Below, piece by piece: positions 54,679 to 63,588 of a stretch of DNA of 64,000 nucleotides. A program made the position numbers and the translations under genes. The notes below the pieces were generated by a model. That model had not been told where the DNA came from. It worked only from the letters and a program-made list of their open reading frames with translations, and did no database searches. Each line of letters opens with the position of its first letter. The stretch's first letter is position 1. This stretch comes from Spirochaetota bacterium (GTDB lineage Bacteria; Spirochaetota; Spirochaetia; Treponematales; UBA12059): assembly GCA_026398615.1 (NCBI GenBank), contig JAPLSN010000014.1, positions 95,014-159,013 on the forward strand. The letters are read 5' to 3'.

Positions 54679-54886
54679 ACCTTTGCTCTTTTCACTTTCC
54701 CCGCGGTCGTCTCACGTTCGATAAAACTGACAGGCACTGTCATTTTTTCCGGAAACGGAATTTTGCACCGGGAAGCGCCGAAACAGGTCGCCGTCATATC
54801 AATTCCCCGCTTTTTTGACCCGCCTATCAGTTTTCTGCACCAAGCAACGCCGGATGACTTGATTTTCAACTTTGTTTTTGCGTTTG
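54679..54886 (-). other. Upstream region of rbs operon, possible regulator remnant
   Basis: A short frame (54675-54890) ends VPVSFIERETTAGKVKRAKV, which faintly resembles the C-terminus of a LacI-family repressor, a common neighbour of rbs genes. It abuts the transposase. Too short to be sure, and no clear promoter was found. Confidence 0.25.
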
Positions 54887-55700
54887 TCACTCAAAATTCC
54901 TGATCATGCCGGGTTTTCGACAGCTCATCCGGGTATACCTACCCTTCTGCTCGATACCAGTATCCCCCTGAATCAAGAAAACTTCAAGGTCTTTAGGATT
55001 CCAGGAATCACCTGCCTGCACCCGAGGATTCAGTCCATTGCGACTAAATCGCATAATTATCTTTCCCTCCCATCTATCCCATTTACCATATTCCTGTATC
55101 TTCCCGCTATTGTGCACCATGCAATACAGGAGCCATTGATTGTTGACCTTGTTCCTGCCCCGCAGCGTGAACCGGTTGAGCTTCTTGGTCCCGGCAATAT
55201 GCCCAAAGACCGGCTCCACGGTTCCCATGCGCCCTGAATGGACGCTCCGACCCTGAGGCGTGTCAAAGCGCTCACGCATCAACGCCGAATAATTGCACGC
55301 GATACCCTTTCTCACCGCTTCCAGGATCACGACCCGCCTTGCTTTCGTGCCCTCGTTCCTCATACAGCGGGACCGAAGCTGGCAACCCGAACAGGATTCG
55401 ACATGTCCCATATACGCCTTCCCGGTGTGCTTGCCATCCGAGCTCCGGCAACTGCCGCACCTGAGCCACATCGCCTGGCCGGCAGGACAGATCATCGTCC
55501 CTGATTCATCCAGATGAAAATCATCGGGAGTGAAATAGCGTTTTTCGCGATTCACTTCCCAGGCTGATACCTTTTCCTGTACTTCCCGACATTTTCGAAT
55601 CGCACATCCCGTTTCCTGAGTTGCTTGTCCGCGATATGGGCATCGATGCCCTGCCCGAAGATCACTTTCATGTTCCGTTCGCCATGGTACCCTGAGGAGA
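54887..55700 (-). pseudogene. IS1182-type transposase, 5'-truncated and frameshifted
   Basis: Two overlapping minus-strand frames. The upstream one (to 55552) has GIDAHIADKQLRKRDVRFEN; the downstream one (from 55555) has KRYFTPDDFHLDESGTMICP, several CxxC pairs and RMGTVEPVFGHIAGTKKLNR with LLYCMVHN, the IS1182/DDE C-terminal signature. A one-base shift at the GTGA near 55553 splits them, and the N-terminal third is missing at about 55700. The DNA is noticeably richer in A+T than the rbs genes. Confidence 0.8.
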
Positions 55701-55702
55701 TT

Positions 55703-55966
55703 TTACGCAGTGGGACGCGTGGATTCGATTTCCTTTTTTGCCTTTTCAATATTATCGCCATGCGCAAACGCCCGAGCCATCGCAAATCTCGCTGCTGCCC
55801 CGATAGCGCCGGCACCGCGAACGGTCATATCCCCGATCGCATTGCAAGTCTCCCTGTAATTTTTCGACGTTGATATCCTGAATTCAAACGGCAATAGGAT
55901 TTGATTGATCATGTGGACGTGTTCGTCCATCCAAACAGTCCTGTAATGTCGGCCGTTTGCTTTCAT
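55703..55966 (-). pseudogene. mtnA: Methylthioribose-1-phosphate isomerase, N-terminal fragment
   Basis: 87 residues. YRTVWMDEHVHMINQILLPF, IGDMTVRGAGAIGAAARFAM and STRPTA match the start of MtnA (usually about 340 residues), ending in TAA right after RPTA, where the family has VNL. The rest is replaced by transposase. Its ATG overlaps the original mtnP stop. Confidence 0.8.
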
Positions 55967-56475
55967 GATATCCTGCCAACCGCATTTGCCGGCAAATGTT
56001 TTACCTTTCCGGAGTTATCTTTCATCCTTGCCAGGGTCATCGGAAAAGTAACAGGTTATTCATCATCTTTCCAGCAGTCACAATCCGTCGACATTGCGAT
56101 GGACTGATATGGAATGCCAAGTTCATTGGCAAGTATTACTTCAGGGCAGGTGGACATGTTGATGATATCCGCTCCCCATTGCCTGAACATGTGGCTTTCT
56201 GCCTTTGAGGAAAATCCTGGTCCTTCTATGGTGATCACGGTCATATCTTTGTTGTACGCAAAATTATTTTCGTCACATGGTTGACAGAGAGGATCCCTGA
56301 GACCTTTGTCAAACGGCCGGCTCATTGTAGTATGGACAGCTTTATCCGTAAAAAAGTTCAACTCTCTCAATCGCGCAAAATCCATGAATTGATCGGGAAT
56401 ACGGGATTCCCCGTTTTTGTTTCCGCTCTCAAGGAACCGACTGCGTAGCTGCAAGTACATGAGTGCATCCTTCAT
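55963..56475 (-). pseudogene. mtnP: Methylthioadenosine phosphorylase with nonsense mutation and lost N-terminus
   Basis: From an ATG with AGGAG 7 nt upstream, the first 20 or so residues do not resemble the family. From IPDQFMD on it follows MTAP: SRPF, IEGPGFSSKAESHMFRQWGA, MSTCPEV, AMSTDCDCWKDDE. There a TAA (56056-56058) stands where Glu is expected, and the same frame continues PVTFPMTLARMKDNSGKVK to a TGA overlapping mtnA. About 100 N-terminal residues are missing. Confidence 0.8.
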
Positions 56476-56613
56476 CTTCCAGCTCCTGGATATTTGTCCT
56501 GAAATTGATGTTTGTCGGCATTGTTTCGTGTTTTTTCCCATGTCTTGATGGAACCCGTGAAAGTGCAATTCGGCGACTTGCGACAAAGCCAAGCAACGTG
56601 CCATAATGAGGCC

Positions 56614-57723
56614 GTGAGTGGTATACGAAAAGACCCTACAGGCCGCTATCCGCGGTTGTCTGTCGAGCTCGGCGCCATCGAGGCGAACGTCCGTGCGATA
56701 TCCGGGATCTGCGCCGCGCGCGGCATACGCCTGACATGCGTGGTCAAGGGCGCAGGCGGGCTTCCGCGCGTCGCGGCGGCGATGGCGCGCGGCGGCTGTT
56801 CCGCGCTCGCGAGCTCGAGGCTCGCCCATCTGCGGACTCTTCGGGAGGCTGGTGTCGGGCTCCCGCTTGGCCTCCTCCGTATACCCGGCCCGAGCGAGAT
56901 TGACGAGGCGGCTGCGGTCGCGGACTGGAGCCTCCAGTCCGACGCGACGGCGCTGGGACTCGTCGCGGCCGCGGCACGGCGGGAGGGGCGTGCTCACGGC
57001 GTCGTCCTGATGCTCGACCTCGGCGATCTGCGCGAGGGCTGGTTCGACGACGGCGAGCTCGTCGCCGAGGCCGTCCGCGTCGAGCGCTCCCTGACGTCCC
57101 TGTCGCTTCGCGGCATAGGCACGAACCTCGGCTGTTACGGCTCAGTCATGCCGACGGCAGATAACCTCGGCCGTCTCGTCGCGGTTGCGCGCCGCATCGA
57201 GGACGCGATCGGCCGGACGCTCGATGTCGTCTCGGGAGGCGCAACGTCGAGCCTGCCCCTGCTCCTGGGCGGCGGCATGCCGGAGGGTATAAACGAACTG
57301 CGGATAGGCGAGGGCGCGCTCTGTGCACGCGACATGCCGCTTTTCTACCGCGTCGACGTGCCCGGCGTTCGAAGCAACGCGTTCACGCTCCACGCGGAAA
57401 TCATCGAGGTTCGGAAGAAACCGAGCCACCCGGTAGGCGAGCGCTTCATCGACGCGTTCGGCAAGAGGCTGGTATACGAGGACCGGGGTACACGGACGCG
57501 GCTCCTTCTCGCTCTCGGCAAGCGCGACGTGGGGAGCCACGAGTACCTCCTGCCCCGCGACCCGCGCGTCCATGTCGTCGGGAGCTCGAGCGATCACCTG
57601 ATATGCGAGGCCGACGAGCCGTGCGACGAGCTCCGCTATGGATCGGTGCTCGAATTCGACCTTCTGTACGGCGCCATGCTCTTCTCGAGCGACGACTCGT
57701 ACGTCGAACTTGACTACGAATAG
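56614..57723 (+). CDS. PLP-dependent amino-acid racemase (alanine/ornithine racemase family)
   Basis: 369 residues from a GTG (start uncertain; the 140 bp upstream lacks a clear ribosome site). N-terminal fold-type III barrel: YPRLSVELGAIEANVRAI, PLP Lys45 in CVVKGAGG, IGTNLGCYG, VSGGATSSLPLL and a C-terminal beta domain. It resembles ornithine-type or broad racemases more than Alr. The substrate is unknown, but the neighbouring N-acyl-D-amino-acid deacylase suggests D-amino-acid use. Convergent with that gene. Confidence 0.82.
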   Translation: MSGIRKDPTGRYPRLSVELGAIEANVRAISGICAARGIRLTCVVKGAGGLPRVAAAMARGGCSALASSRLAHLRTLREAGVGLPLGLLRIPGPSEIDEAAAVADWSLQSDATALGLVAAAARREGRAHGVVLMLDLGDLREGWFDDGELVAEAVRVERSLTSLSLRGIGTNLGCYGSVMPTADNLGRLVAVARRIEDAIGRTLDVVSGGATSSLPLLLGGGMPEGINELRIGEGALCARDMPLFYRVDVPGVRSNAFTLHAEIIEVRKKPSHPVGERFIDAFGKRLVYEDRGTRTRLLLALGKRDVGSHEYLLPRDPRVHVVGSSSDHLICEADEPCDELRYGSVLEFDLLYGAMLFSSDDSYVELDYE

Positions 57724-57734
57724 CCCGCGCCGCG

Positions 57735-59072
57735 TCAGGCGGTCTTGAACAGTAGCCTGCCTGCCGGTTTTGGCGAGATCGTACCGTGATCTACCGCGAC
57801 CATGCCGTCGACGATCACCCAGGCTATTCCCTCGGGAGGCGCCAGCTGGTCCGCGAAGGTCGCCCTGTCGCGCAGGGAGGCCGGATCGAATACGACGATG
57901 TCGGCGGGCGCGCCTTCGACGAGGCGTCCTCCGTCGAGCCACGCCATCCGTGCCGGGAGGCTCGTTGCGTGACGGATCGCCTCCGGCCATGACAGCCCGG
58001 CCTCGCGCAGGATGCGGAGAGCCCGCGGGAACGTGCCCGCCGCGCGCGGGTGGCCCTCGCCGCCATGGAGAATCCCGTCTGACGCTATCGCGCAGGACGG
58101 GTGGGCCAGGCACTGCCTGATCTCCGAATCGTTCATGACGTGGGCGATGATCAGCGCCATGGGATCGTTGGCGCGCAGGTCGGTGTACGACTCCGGCGTC
58201 ATTCTCGTACCCTTGTACTTGCCGGTCGCGACCTCGAGGTCGACAAGACCCTTGTTCCAGCGTTGCTCGAAACCGGGATCGAACACCGCGGAGCCGATGA
58301 AGGTGCAGAACGCGTCGTACGGGTAGCAGTCGAACGTCATGTCGACGCCGTCGGCTTTTGCCCCTTCGATCATTCGGACGGCCTCCATGCAGTAGCCGAA
58401 GGCCGTCATGCTTCCGATATGGGAGACCTGGAGCCGCAGTTTGAAGCGCCTCGCGATGTCGATCACCTCGCGGATGCCGTCGAGGCACCTGGGGCCGTCG
58501 TAGCGGATATGGACAGAGACCCATCGCTCCGGAAGGCCGGTAAGCAGGGACGCCAGCGCGTCTATCTCCTGGGGGCTCGTGTTGGGCGCGTACTCGAGGC
58601 CGAAGGAAAGCCCGAAACTCCCGCGCGCCAGTTCCGCGCGGAGGAGATCCCTCATGCGCCCGGTCTCGGCGGCTGTCGCGGGCCTATAGATATCATCGAT
58701 GCCGACGGTCCGGCGGAGCACCGTGTGGCCGGTCTGGTACGCGAGCTTGAGCCAAGGCGTCCGTCGTCTGGGTGCGTACTCGTCGATCAACGGCCCCGTG
58801 CCGCAGTTGCCTGCGATCGCCGTCGTCACGCCTTGCAGGAGTAGCGAGTTCTGGATAGGGTCGGGCTCGTCGAGCTCCTCGTCGTGCATGTGCGTATCGA
58901 TGAAGCCCGGAGAGACGCAGAGCCCTCTTGCGTCGATGACGCGGGCGGCGTCCGGCGCATCCGCGCCGACATAGGCGACGCGTCCGGTCGCGATGCCGAC
59001 GTTCATGACCAGCTCCGTTCCCGCGACCGGATCGATCAGCGCGCCGCCTTCAATCAATGTGTCGAGTCTCAT
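57735..59072 (-). CDS. N-acyl-D-amino-acid deacylase family amidohydrolase
   Basis: 445 residues from the ATG at 59072, with GGAGGA before it. Metal site HMH (His61, His63), the Cys ligand in GNCG (Cys90), SVHIRYDG, QVSHIG (His218), IAHVMND (His311) and IASDG (Asp332) follow the D-aminoacylase pattern. Would release free D-amino acids from N-acyl forms in the cytosol. Divergent from the M20 gene, with palindromic operators between. Confidence 0.88.
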   Translation of the reverse strand: MRLDTLIEGGALIDPVAGTELVMNVGIATGRVAYVGADAPDAARVIDARGLCVSPGFIDTHMHDEELDEPDPIQNSLLLQGVTTAIAGNCGTGPLIDEYAPRRRTPWLKLAYQTGHTVLRRTVGIDDIYRPATAAETGRMRDLLRAELARGSFGLSFGLEYAPNTSPQEIDALASLLTGLPERWVSVHIRYDGPRCLDGIREVIDIARRFKLRLQVSHIGSMTAFGYCMEAVRMIEGAKADGVDMTFDCYPYDAFCTFIGSAVFDPGFEQRWNKGLVDLEVATGKYKGTRMTPESYTDLRANDPMALIIAHVMNDSEIRQCLAHPSCAIASDGILHGGEGHPRAAGTFPRALRILREAGLSWPEAIRHATSLPARMAWLDGGRLVEGAPADIVVFDPASLRDRATFADQLAPPEGIAWVIVDGMVAVDHGTISPKPAGRLLFKTA

Positions 59073-59111
59073 CGTTCGTCCTCCAGACAGGGTCAGCAGT
59101 TGCAGTTCTGT

Positions 59112-59154
59112 GTATCGATACCACCATACCATGGACGCGAGGTTCTATCGATAG
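59112..59154. promoter_or_regulatory. Paired TATCGATA palindromes, candidate operator
   Basis: GTATCGATAC (59112-59121) and CTATCGATAG (59145-59154) share the core TATCGATA, with centres 33 bp apart (about three helical turns), between the divergent deacylase and M20 genes. Confidence 0.6.
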
Positions 59155-59206
59155 TTCCGCGATGGGGCGTTGGCGCCCGACGCCGTGTGCCGAAACCCGG
59201 GGAAAT

Positions 59207-59236
59207 TTGACGATTGGCCGTTTCGCATGCGATACT
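59207..59236 (+). promoter_or_regulatory. Promoter with shared 11-bp element, M20 peptidase
   Basis: TTGACG (59207-59212), 18-bp spacer, GATACT (59231-59236). The spacer ends in GTTTCGCATGC (59220-59230), identical in sequence and position to the element at 60527-60537. Confidence 0.65.
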
Positions 59237-59271
59237 TGGCGCAAACAGCCTGGATTACCGGGAGAAGACTT

Positions 59272-60495
59272 ATGAGCGATTCCCTTATGCGGATTGAGAA
59301 GCTCCTGGATACCGACGAGATCGTGGATCTGGCGTCGGCTCTCATCGCCATAGAAAGCCATCGCGACGCGCCGGGCCGGGAGATCGCCTGTGCCCAAAAG
59401 GTCGCGCAGGTTTTCTCCGGCTGGGGCATGGATGCGGAACTGGTACCGGTGCTCGACGGACGTCCCAACGTCTACTGCGTCCTGAAAGGCTCTGGCGGCG
59501 GATCCTCGCTCATGCTCAATGGGCATCTGGACACGGTGCCGGCGTACGAGATGGATTTCCCCCCCTTCGAGCCCCGCGAACGCGACGGCTATCTTTACGG
59601 CAGGGGCACGGTGGACATGAAGGGCCCCATCGCATGCATGATGGTGGCTCTGCGACTCATCAGGGACGCAGGCATTAGTCTCAAGGGGGACCTGATATTC
59701 ACCGGCGTGATAAACGAGGAAGACCGCTCCGAGGGCACCGAGTTCCTCGTCCGCAACGGTCCGCGCGCCGATCGGTGCGTCGTCGGAGAACCGACGAGCC
59801 TGGCCATCATGGCGGGGCATCGGGGGCTGGAATGGCTGGAGTTCGAGTTCTCAGGCATTGCGGCACACGGCGGAACGCCGGAGAAGGGGATCAACGCCAT
59901 ATCCATGGCCGCCCGGTTCATACGCAGGGTGGAGGAACGCCTTCTCCCCGAACTGGCTCGTCGAATCCATCCGGTCATCGGCCCGGCCGTCATGAACTTC
60001 GGCGTCATCAAGGGAGGCACGCAGCCGAGCTCCGTAGCTGACCGCTGCATAGTCCAGGTTGACCGCCGCTGGATACCCTCGGAGCGTCTGGAACGGGTGC
60101 TGGGCGAGTATGAGGACATCATCGCGGAACTGGCATCCGGGGATCCCGGCTTTCGGTGCACCATGAAACGCATGGAAAGCAATATGGCCACCATGGATCA
60201 CTACCCCATGGAAATCGCCCTCGATGATCCGCTCGTATGCAATCTACGGGACGCCCTGCTCGAGCTGGGCATGCAGCCCTCGACCGGCGCCTTCGGCGGC
60301 TGGACCGACGCTTCGCTCATATCGAACTTCGCCGGCATCCCCACCCTCGTCTTCGGACCCGGCGAGCTCTCCGTGGCACACTCCCGGGCAGAACGCGTCG
60401 CGATCGGGGAACTCCGAACGGCAACCCTCGCCTACGTCCTCCTTGCCCTGAAAATCTGCAATCTCGACCCGAGTCTCCTGCCTCGCAAGCCCTGA
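59272..60495 (+). CDS. M20 peptidase, ArgE/DapE family deacylase
   Basis: 407 residues; GGGAGAAG lies just before the ATG. Metal ligands His85 and Asp87 (LNGHLDTVP), Asp115 (GRGTVDMKG) and Glu149/Glu150 (NEEDRSEGTE) are intact, with the lid domain around 190-310 and WTDASL near the C-terminus. Hydrolyses N-acyl amino acids or short peptides. Substrate unresolved; context suggests N-acyl or D-amino-acid compounds. Confidence 0.9.
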   Translation: MSDSLMRIEKLLDTDEIVDLASALIAIESHRDAPGREIACAQKVAQVFSGWGMDAELVPVLDGRPNVYCVLKGSGGGSSLMLNGHLDTVPAYEMDFPPFEPRERDGYLYGRGTVDMKGPIACMMVALRLIRDAGISLKGDLIFTGVINEEDRSEGTEFLVRNGPRADRCVVGEPTSLAIMAGHRGLEWLEFEFSGIAAHGGTPEKGINAISMAARFIRRVEERLLPELARRIHPVIGPAVMNFGVIKGGTQPSSVADRCIVQVDRRWIPSERLERVLGEYEDIIAELASGDPGFRCTMKRMESNMATMDHYPMEIALDDPLVCNLRDALLELGMQPSTGAFGGWTDASLISNFAGIPTLVFGPGELSVAHSRAERVAIGELRTATLAYVLLALKICNLDPSLLPRKP

Positions 60496-60513
60496 GCCGA
60501 ATTCGGGAAAAAC

Positions 60514-60543
60514 TTGACGCCCGGAAGTTTCGCATGCAATAAT
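60514..60543 (+). promoter_or_regulatory. Promoter with shared 11-bp element, YfcC permease
   Basis: TTGACG (60514-60519), 18-bp spacer ending in GTTTCGCATGC (60527-60537), AATAAT (60538-60543). Transcription start expected near 60550, leaving a leader of about 165 nt. Confidence 0.7.
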
Positions 60544-60598
60544 CGACACGATACGGCGTTGCCGTAACGAAACTGAGCGGGATCGCGATGCGGGCAGG

Positions 60599-60614
60599 CG
60601 GCTGATTTCAGCCG
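60599..60614 (+). promoter_or_regulatory. Leader hairpin before the YfcC gene
   Basis: A perfect 7-bp inverted repeat CGGCTGA/TCAGCCG around TT, in the leader. A TTTAC-N6-GTAAA inverted repeat also lies near 60680-60695. Confidence 0.35.
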
Positions 60615-60716
60615 AGGTGAAGATTTCCCGATGGCCGGAAGATCCCACAGACTGCCCGGATGATGGTTTTGCAGCCAGTTTACCTGTCAGTAAATTTGCC
60701 ATAAGGAGAGAGCAGG

Positions 60717-62102
60717 ATGAAGATGAAAAAGTTTCCGCACGTCTACGTCATTTTATTCGTCGTGATCATTGTCGCTGCGGTGATGACCTACGTGCTTCCG
60801 TCCAACCAGTACGACCTCCAGGTCAAGGATGGCAAGACGACGAAGCTGATCAACCCCGACTCGTACCACGCGGTTCCTGCCAATCCTGTCGATCCCTGGA
60901 AGATGGTACTCGCGGTTCCCAAGGGAATGGCAGAAGTAGCGAGCATCATCTTCTTCATCTTCATCGTCGGTGGGGCCTTCAATATCATCCAGGCCACCGG
61001 TGCGGTGGAATCCGGGATAAGGAGCACTGTCAACGCCCTTAAGGGCAAGGAGAGCATTCTCCTCTTTGTCATTGTGCTCCTCTTCAGCGTCGGAGGCACC
61101 ACCTTCGGCATGGCCGAGGAGGCACTGGTCTTCATCCCGATGCTGGTGCCCCTTGCGATAGCCATGGGCTACGACTCCCTCGTCGGCCTGGCCCTCGCTC
61201 TCGTCGGTCCCTGCGCCGGTTTCACGGGCGCCTTCCTCAATCCCTTCACAGAGGGCGTCGCTCAGGGTTTCGTGGGCCTGCCCATCTTCTCGGGCATGGA
61301 ATACCGCATCGTCATCTTCGCTATCACGACGCTGCTCGCCTTCCTCTTCATCAACTGGTACGCCATTCGCGTGAAGAAGAACCCGAAGATCAGCATCATG
61401 TACGAAGAGGACCAGAAACGCGAGAAAGTCGACCTTGGGGCCGGCACTCCCTTCTCGCTCCGGCAGAAGCTCGTCCTCGTCATCATGCTCCTGACCTTCG
61501 CCCTCCTCATCTACGGGGTGAACGCATTCGGATGGTACATCGATGAGATCGCCGCCCTCTTCATAGCGATGGGAATCGTATGCGGCTTCGTCGGCGGCCT
61601 CGGACCCAGCAAGGTGGCCGAAGCCTTCGTCGAGGGCTCGACCGCCCTGACGGTGGGCGCCCTTGTCGTGGGCGTCGCGCGCGCGATCCTCGTGGTGCTG
61701 AGCCAAGGCGCCGTCCTCCATACGATCGTCCACGCCATGGCTGCGGTCGTCTCCGGCCTGCCTCCCGCCTTCTCGGCCATCGGCATGTACATCGTGCAGC
61801 TCATCATCTCTGTCATCATCCCCTCCGGTTCCGGAATGGCGGCGGTAACCATGCCTGTCATGGGACCGCTGGCCACACTGGTCGGCATGACCCAGCAAAC
61901 AGCCGTCCTCATCTACCAGTTCGCGGACGGCTTTACGAACATCATCATTCCCACCTCGGGCTATCTCCTGGCGGGCGTCGCCCTCGCGAAGGTTCCCTAC
62001 GAGAAGTGGGTCAAGTGGTACGCTCCGCTTTTCGGCATTTTCCTGGCCTTCGGCGCGGTTTTCATCATCATCGCCCAGGTAATAAATTTCGGGCCGTTCT
62101 GA
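60717..62102 (+). CDS. YfcC-family membrane permease
   Basis: 461 residues, about 11-12 membrane helices. N-terminal MTYVLPSNQYD loop, GGTTFGMAEEALVFIPMLVPL (about 125-145) and the C-terminal IIPSGSGMAAVTMPVMGPLA motif mark the YfcC/DcuC-related superfamily of anion and amino-acid carriers. AAGGAG precedes the ATG. It probably imports the substrate of the flanking M20 hydrolases; the substrate itself is not predictable. Confidence 0.9.
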   Translation: MKMKKFPHVYVILFVVIIVAAVMTYVLPSNQYDLQVKDGKTTKLINPDSYHAVPANPVDPWKMVLAVPKGMAEVASIIFFIFIVGGAFNIIQATGAVESGIRSTVNALKGKESILLFVIVLLFSVGGTTFGMAEEALVFIPMLVPLAIAMGYDSLVGLALALVGPCAGFTGAFLNPFTEGVAQGFVGLPIFSGMEYRIVIFAITTLLAFLFINWYAIRVKKNPKISIMYEEDQKREKVDLGAGTPFSLRQKLVLVIMLLTFALLIYGVNAFGWYIDEIAALFIAMGIVCGFVGGLGPSKVAEAFVEGSTALTVGALVVGVARAILVVLSQGAVLHTIVHAMAAVVSGLPPAFSAIGMYIVQLIISVIIPSGSGMAAVTMPVMGPLATLVGMTQQTAVLIYQFADGFTNIIIPTSGYLLAGVALAKVPYEKWVKWYAPLFGIFLAFGAVFIIIAQVINFGPF

Positions 62103-62130
62103 TACAGGCGAGCCCTCTCGCCGGCGATTT

Positions 62131-62169
62131 CCGGGGACGTGCAGCGGTCAAACCGCGGTGCGTCCCCGG
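62131..62169 (+). promoter_or_regulatory. Intercistronic hairpin between permease and M20 hydrolase
   Basis: Arms CCGGGGACG (62131-62139) and CGTCCCCGG (62161-62169) with an inner GCGGT/ACCGC pair, followed by a T-rich stretch but no pure U-run. Could attenuate the downstream gene. Confidence 0.5.
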
Positions 62170-62203
62170 TTTCAATTTTCTCGGAAATACAAGTGGAGAC
62201 CCC

Positions 62204-63397
62204 ATGAAACTGACACCCCTCCAGCGCAGAATCCTTGCGGCTATCGACGAAGCCGCCGGGCGCGTCATCTCTGTCTCGCGCGCCATACACGAACACCCCG
62301 AGCTGGGCAAGGAGGAACGTTTCGCCTCGGGACTGTTGGCAGACACGCTTGAATCCTCAGGCTTCCGCGTCGCTCGCGGTTTTTCGGGGATGCCCACGGC
62401 CTTCCTGGCCCGCAAGGGATCGGAATCCGGACCGCGCGTCGCCTTCCTGGCCGAATACGACGCGTTGCCCGACATAGGGCACGGCTGCGGGCACAACATC
62501 ATCTGCAGCGCGTCCCTGGCAGCGGGTATCGGCCTGGGCGAAGTCGTCGCGGATACGGGCGGCGAGGTATGGGTCGTGGGTACACCCGCCGAGGAGACGG
62601 ATGGAGCCAAGGTGGCGATGACAGCGGGTGGAGCCTTCGAGTCGCTGGACGCCGCCCTGATGATCCACCCCTACGACAGCAATTACTTCGTGACCGAGTC
62701 CCTCGCGATGGACGCCATCGAGATAGAATTCTTCGGGACGCCCTCTCACGCTGCGGCATCGCCCTGGGAGGGAAGGAACGCGCTGGATGCCCTGATACTG
62801 ACCTTCAACAACATCAACGCCCTGCGCCAGCAGATGCGTCCCGATGCCCGCGTCCACGGGATCATCACACGCGGCGGAGCGGCGCCCAACGTCATACCCG
62901 AACATACCGCGGCCCGTTTTTACGTTCGCGCACGCCGTCGCGACTACCTGGATGCACTCGTCGGGAGCTTCGAGGCATGCGTTCGCGCCGCCGCCCTCGC
63001 GACGGGCACGCGCGTCGAGATTCGCAACTACGAAGCCAGCTTCGACGACATGGTCAACAACCTGACCATGGCCGGGAGGATGAGGGACTACTTCGTTCAA
63101 ACCCTCGGCGCGAAGGAGTTCGGACGGGCTCCCGACAGCTTCGGTTCCATCGACATGGGTAATGTGTCCCATGTAGTCCCGGCCGTGCATGTCCTGGTGG
63201 ACATCTCCAACGGCGCAAAACTCGTGCTCCACACGCCCGAGTTCCGCGTCGCCGCCGCCACACCCTACGCGGAAGAAAGCCTCATTCGCGCAGGCAAAGC
63301 CCTTGCCCTGACGGGCTGCGACATCCTCAGCGACCCCGGCTTTCTGGAAGCTGTCCGGCTCGAATTCACGGGTCATTCTGAGTCCTGTCTACCTTGA
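62204..63397 (+). CDS. M20D amidohydrolase (AbgB-like)
   Basis: 397 residues; GTGGAG precedes the ATG. FLAEYDALPDIGHGCGHN (Asp86, His93, His97), PAEETDGAK (Glu130, Glu131) and FFGTPSHAAASPWEGRNALDA are hallmarks of the M20D aminoacylase/p-aminobenzoyl-glutamate hydrolase group. Follows the permease in the same operon. The final residues run into an IS-like repeat, so the C-terminal tip may not be original. Confidence 0.9.
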   Translation: MKLTPLQRRILAAIDEAAGRVISVSRAIHEHPELGKEERFASGLLADTLESSGFRVARGFSGMPTAFLARKGSESGPRVAFLAEYDALPDIGHGCGHNIICSASLAAGIGLGEVVADTGGEVWVVGTPAEETDGAKVAMTAGGAFESLDAALMIHPYDSNYFVTESLAMDAIEIEFFGTPSHAAASPWEGRNALDALILTFNNINALRQQMRPDARVHGIITRGGAAPNVIPEHTAARFYVRARRRDYLDALVGSFEACVRAAALATGTRVEIRNYEASFDDMVNNLTMAGRMRDYFVQTLGAKEFGRAPDSFGSIDMGNVSHVVPAVHVLVDISNGAKLVLHTPEFRVAAATPYAEESLIRAGKALALTGCDILSDPGFLEAVRLEFTGHSESCLP

Positions 63398-63447
63398 GGT
63401 GGGCCCCTTATTTTGGACAGGAACCGTCAATTTACCATCGGCGACGA
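63389..63447. repeat. IS-end-like repeat, copy B
   Basis: Matches 49751-49833: the 31-bp core is at 63396-63426 and the shared ACCATCGGCGACGA tail at about 63434-63447. Its left edge overlaps the stop of the M20D gene. From here to about 63588 no gene is recognisable. Confidence 0.7.
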
Positions 63448-63588
63448 TAAGCAGTCGAGCCACTTCCTCCCTGTTCGGTACGGACGGCAAGCGCCTCCGG
63501 CTGCGCTGGTGGGGGATGCGTCCCGGGTCCCGGTCGCAGGTGCGCACATTCCGGAAGTAAAACCTGAGGGCGCAGACAGCCTGGTTGA

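Noticed and set aside
54675..54890. 71-codon frame upstream of rbsD as an intact small gene
   Set aside because: No start signal, overlaps rbsD, and only its last residues look like a LacI C-terminus; noted as a possible remnant only.
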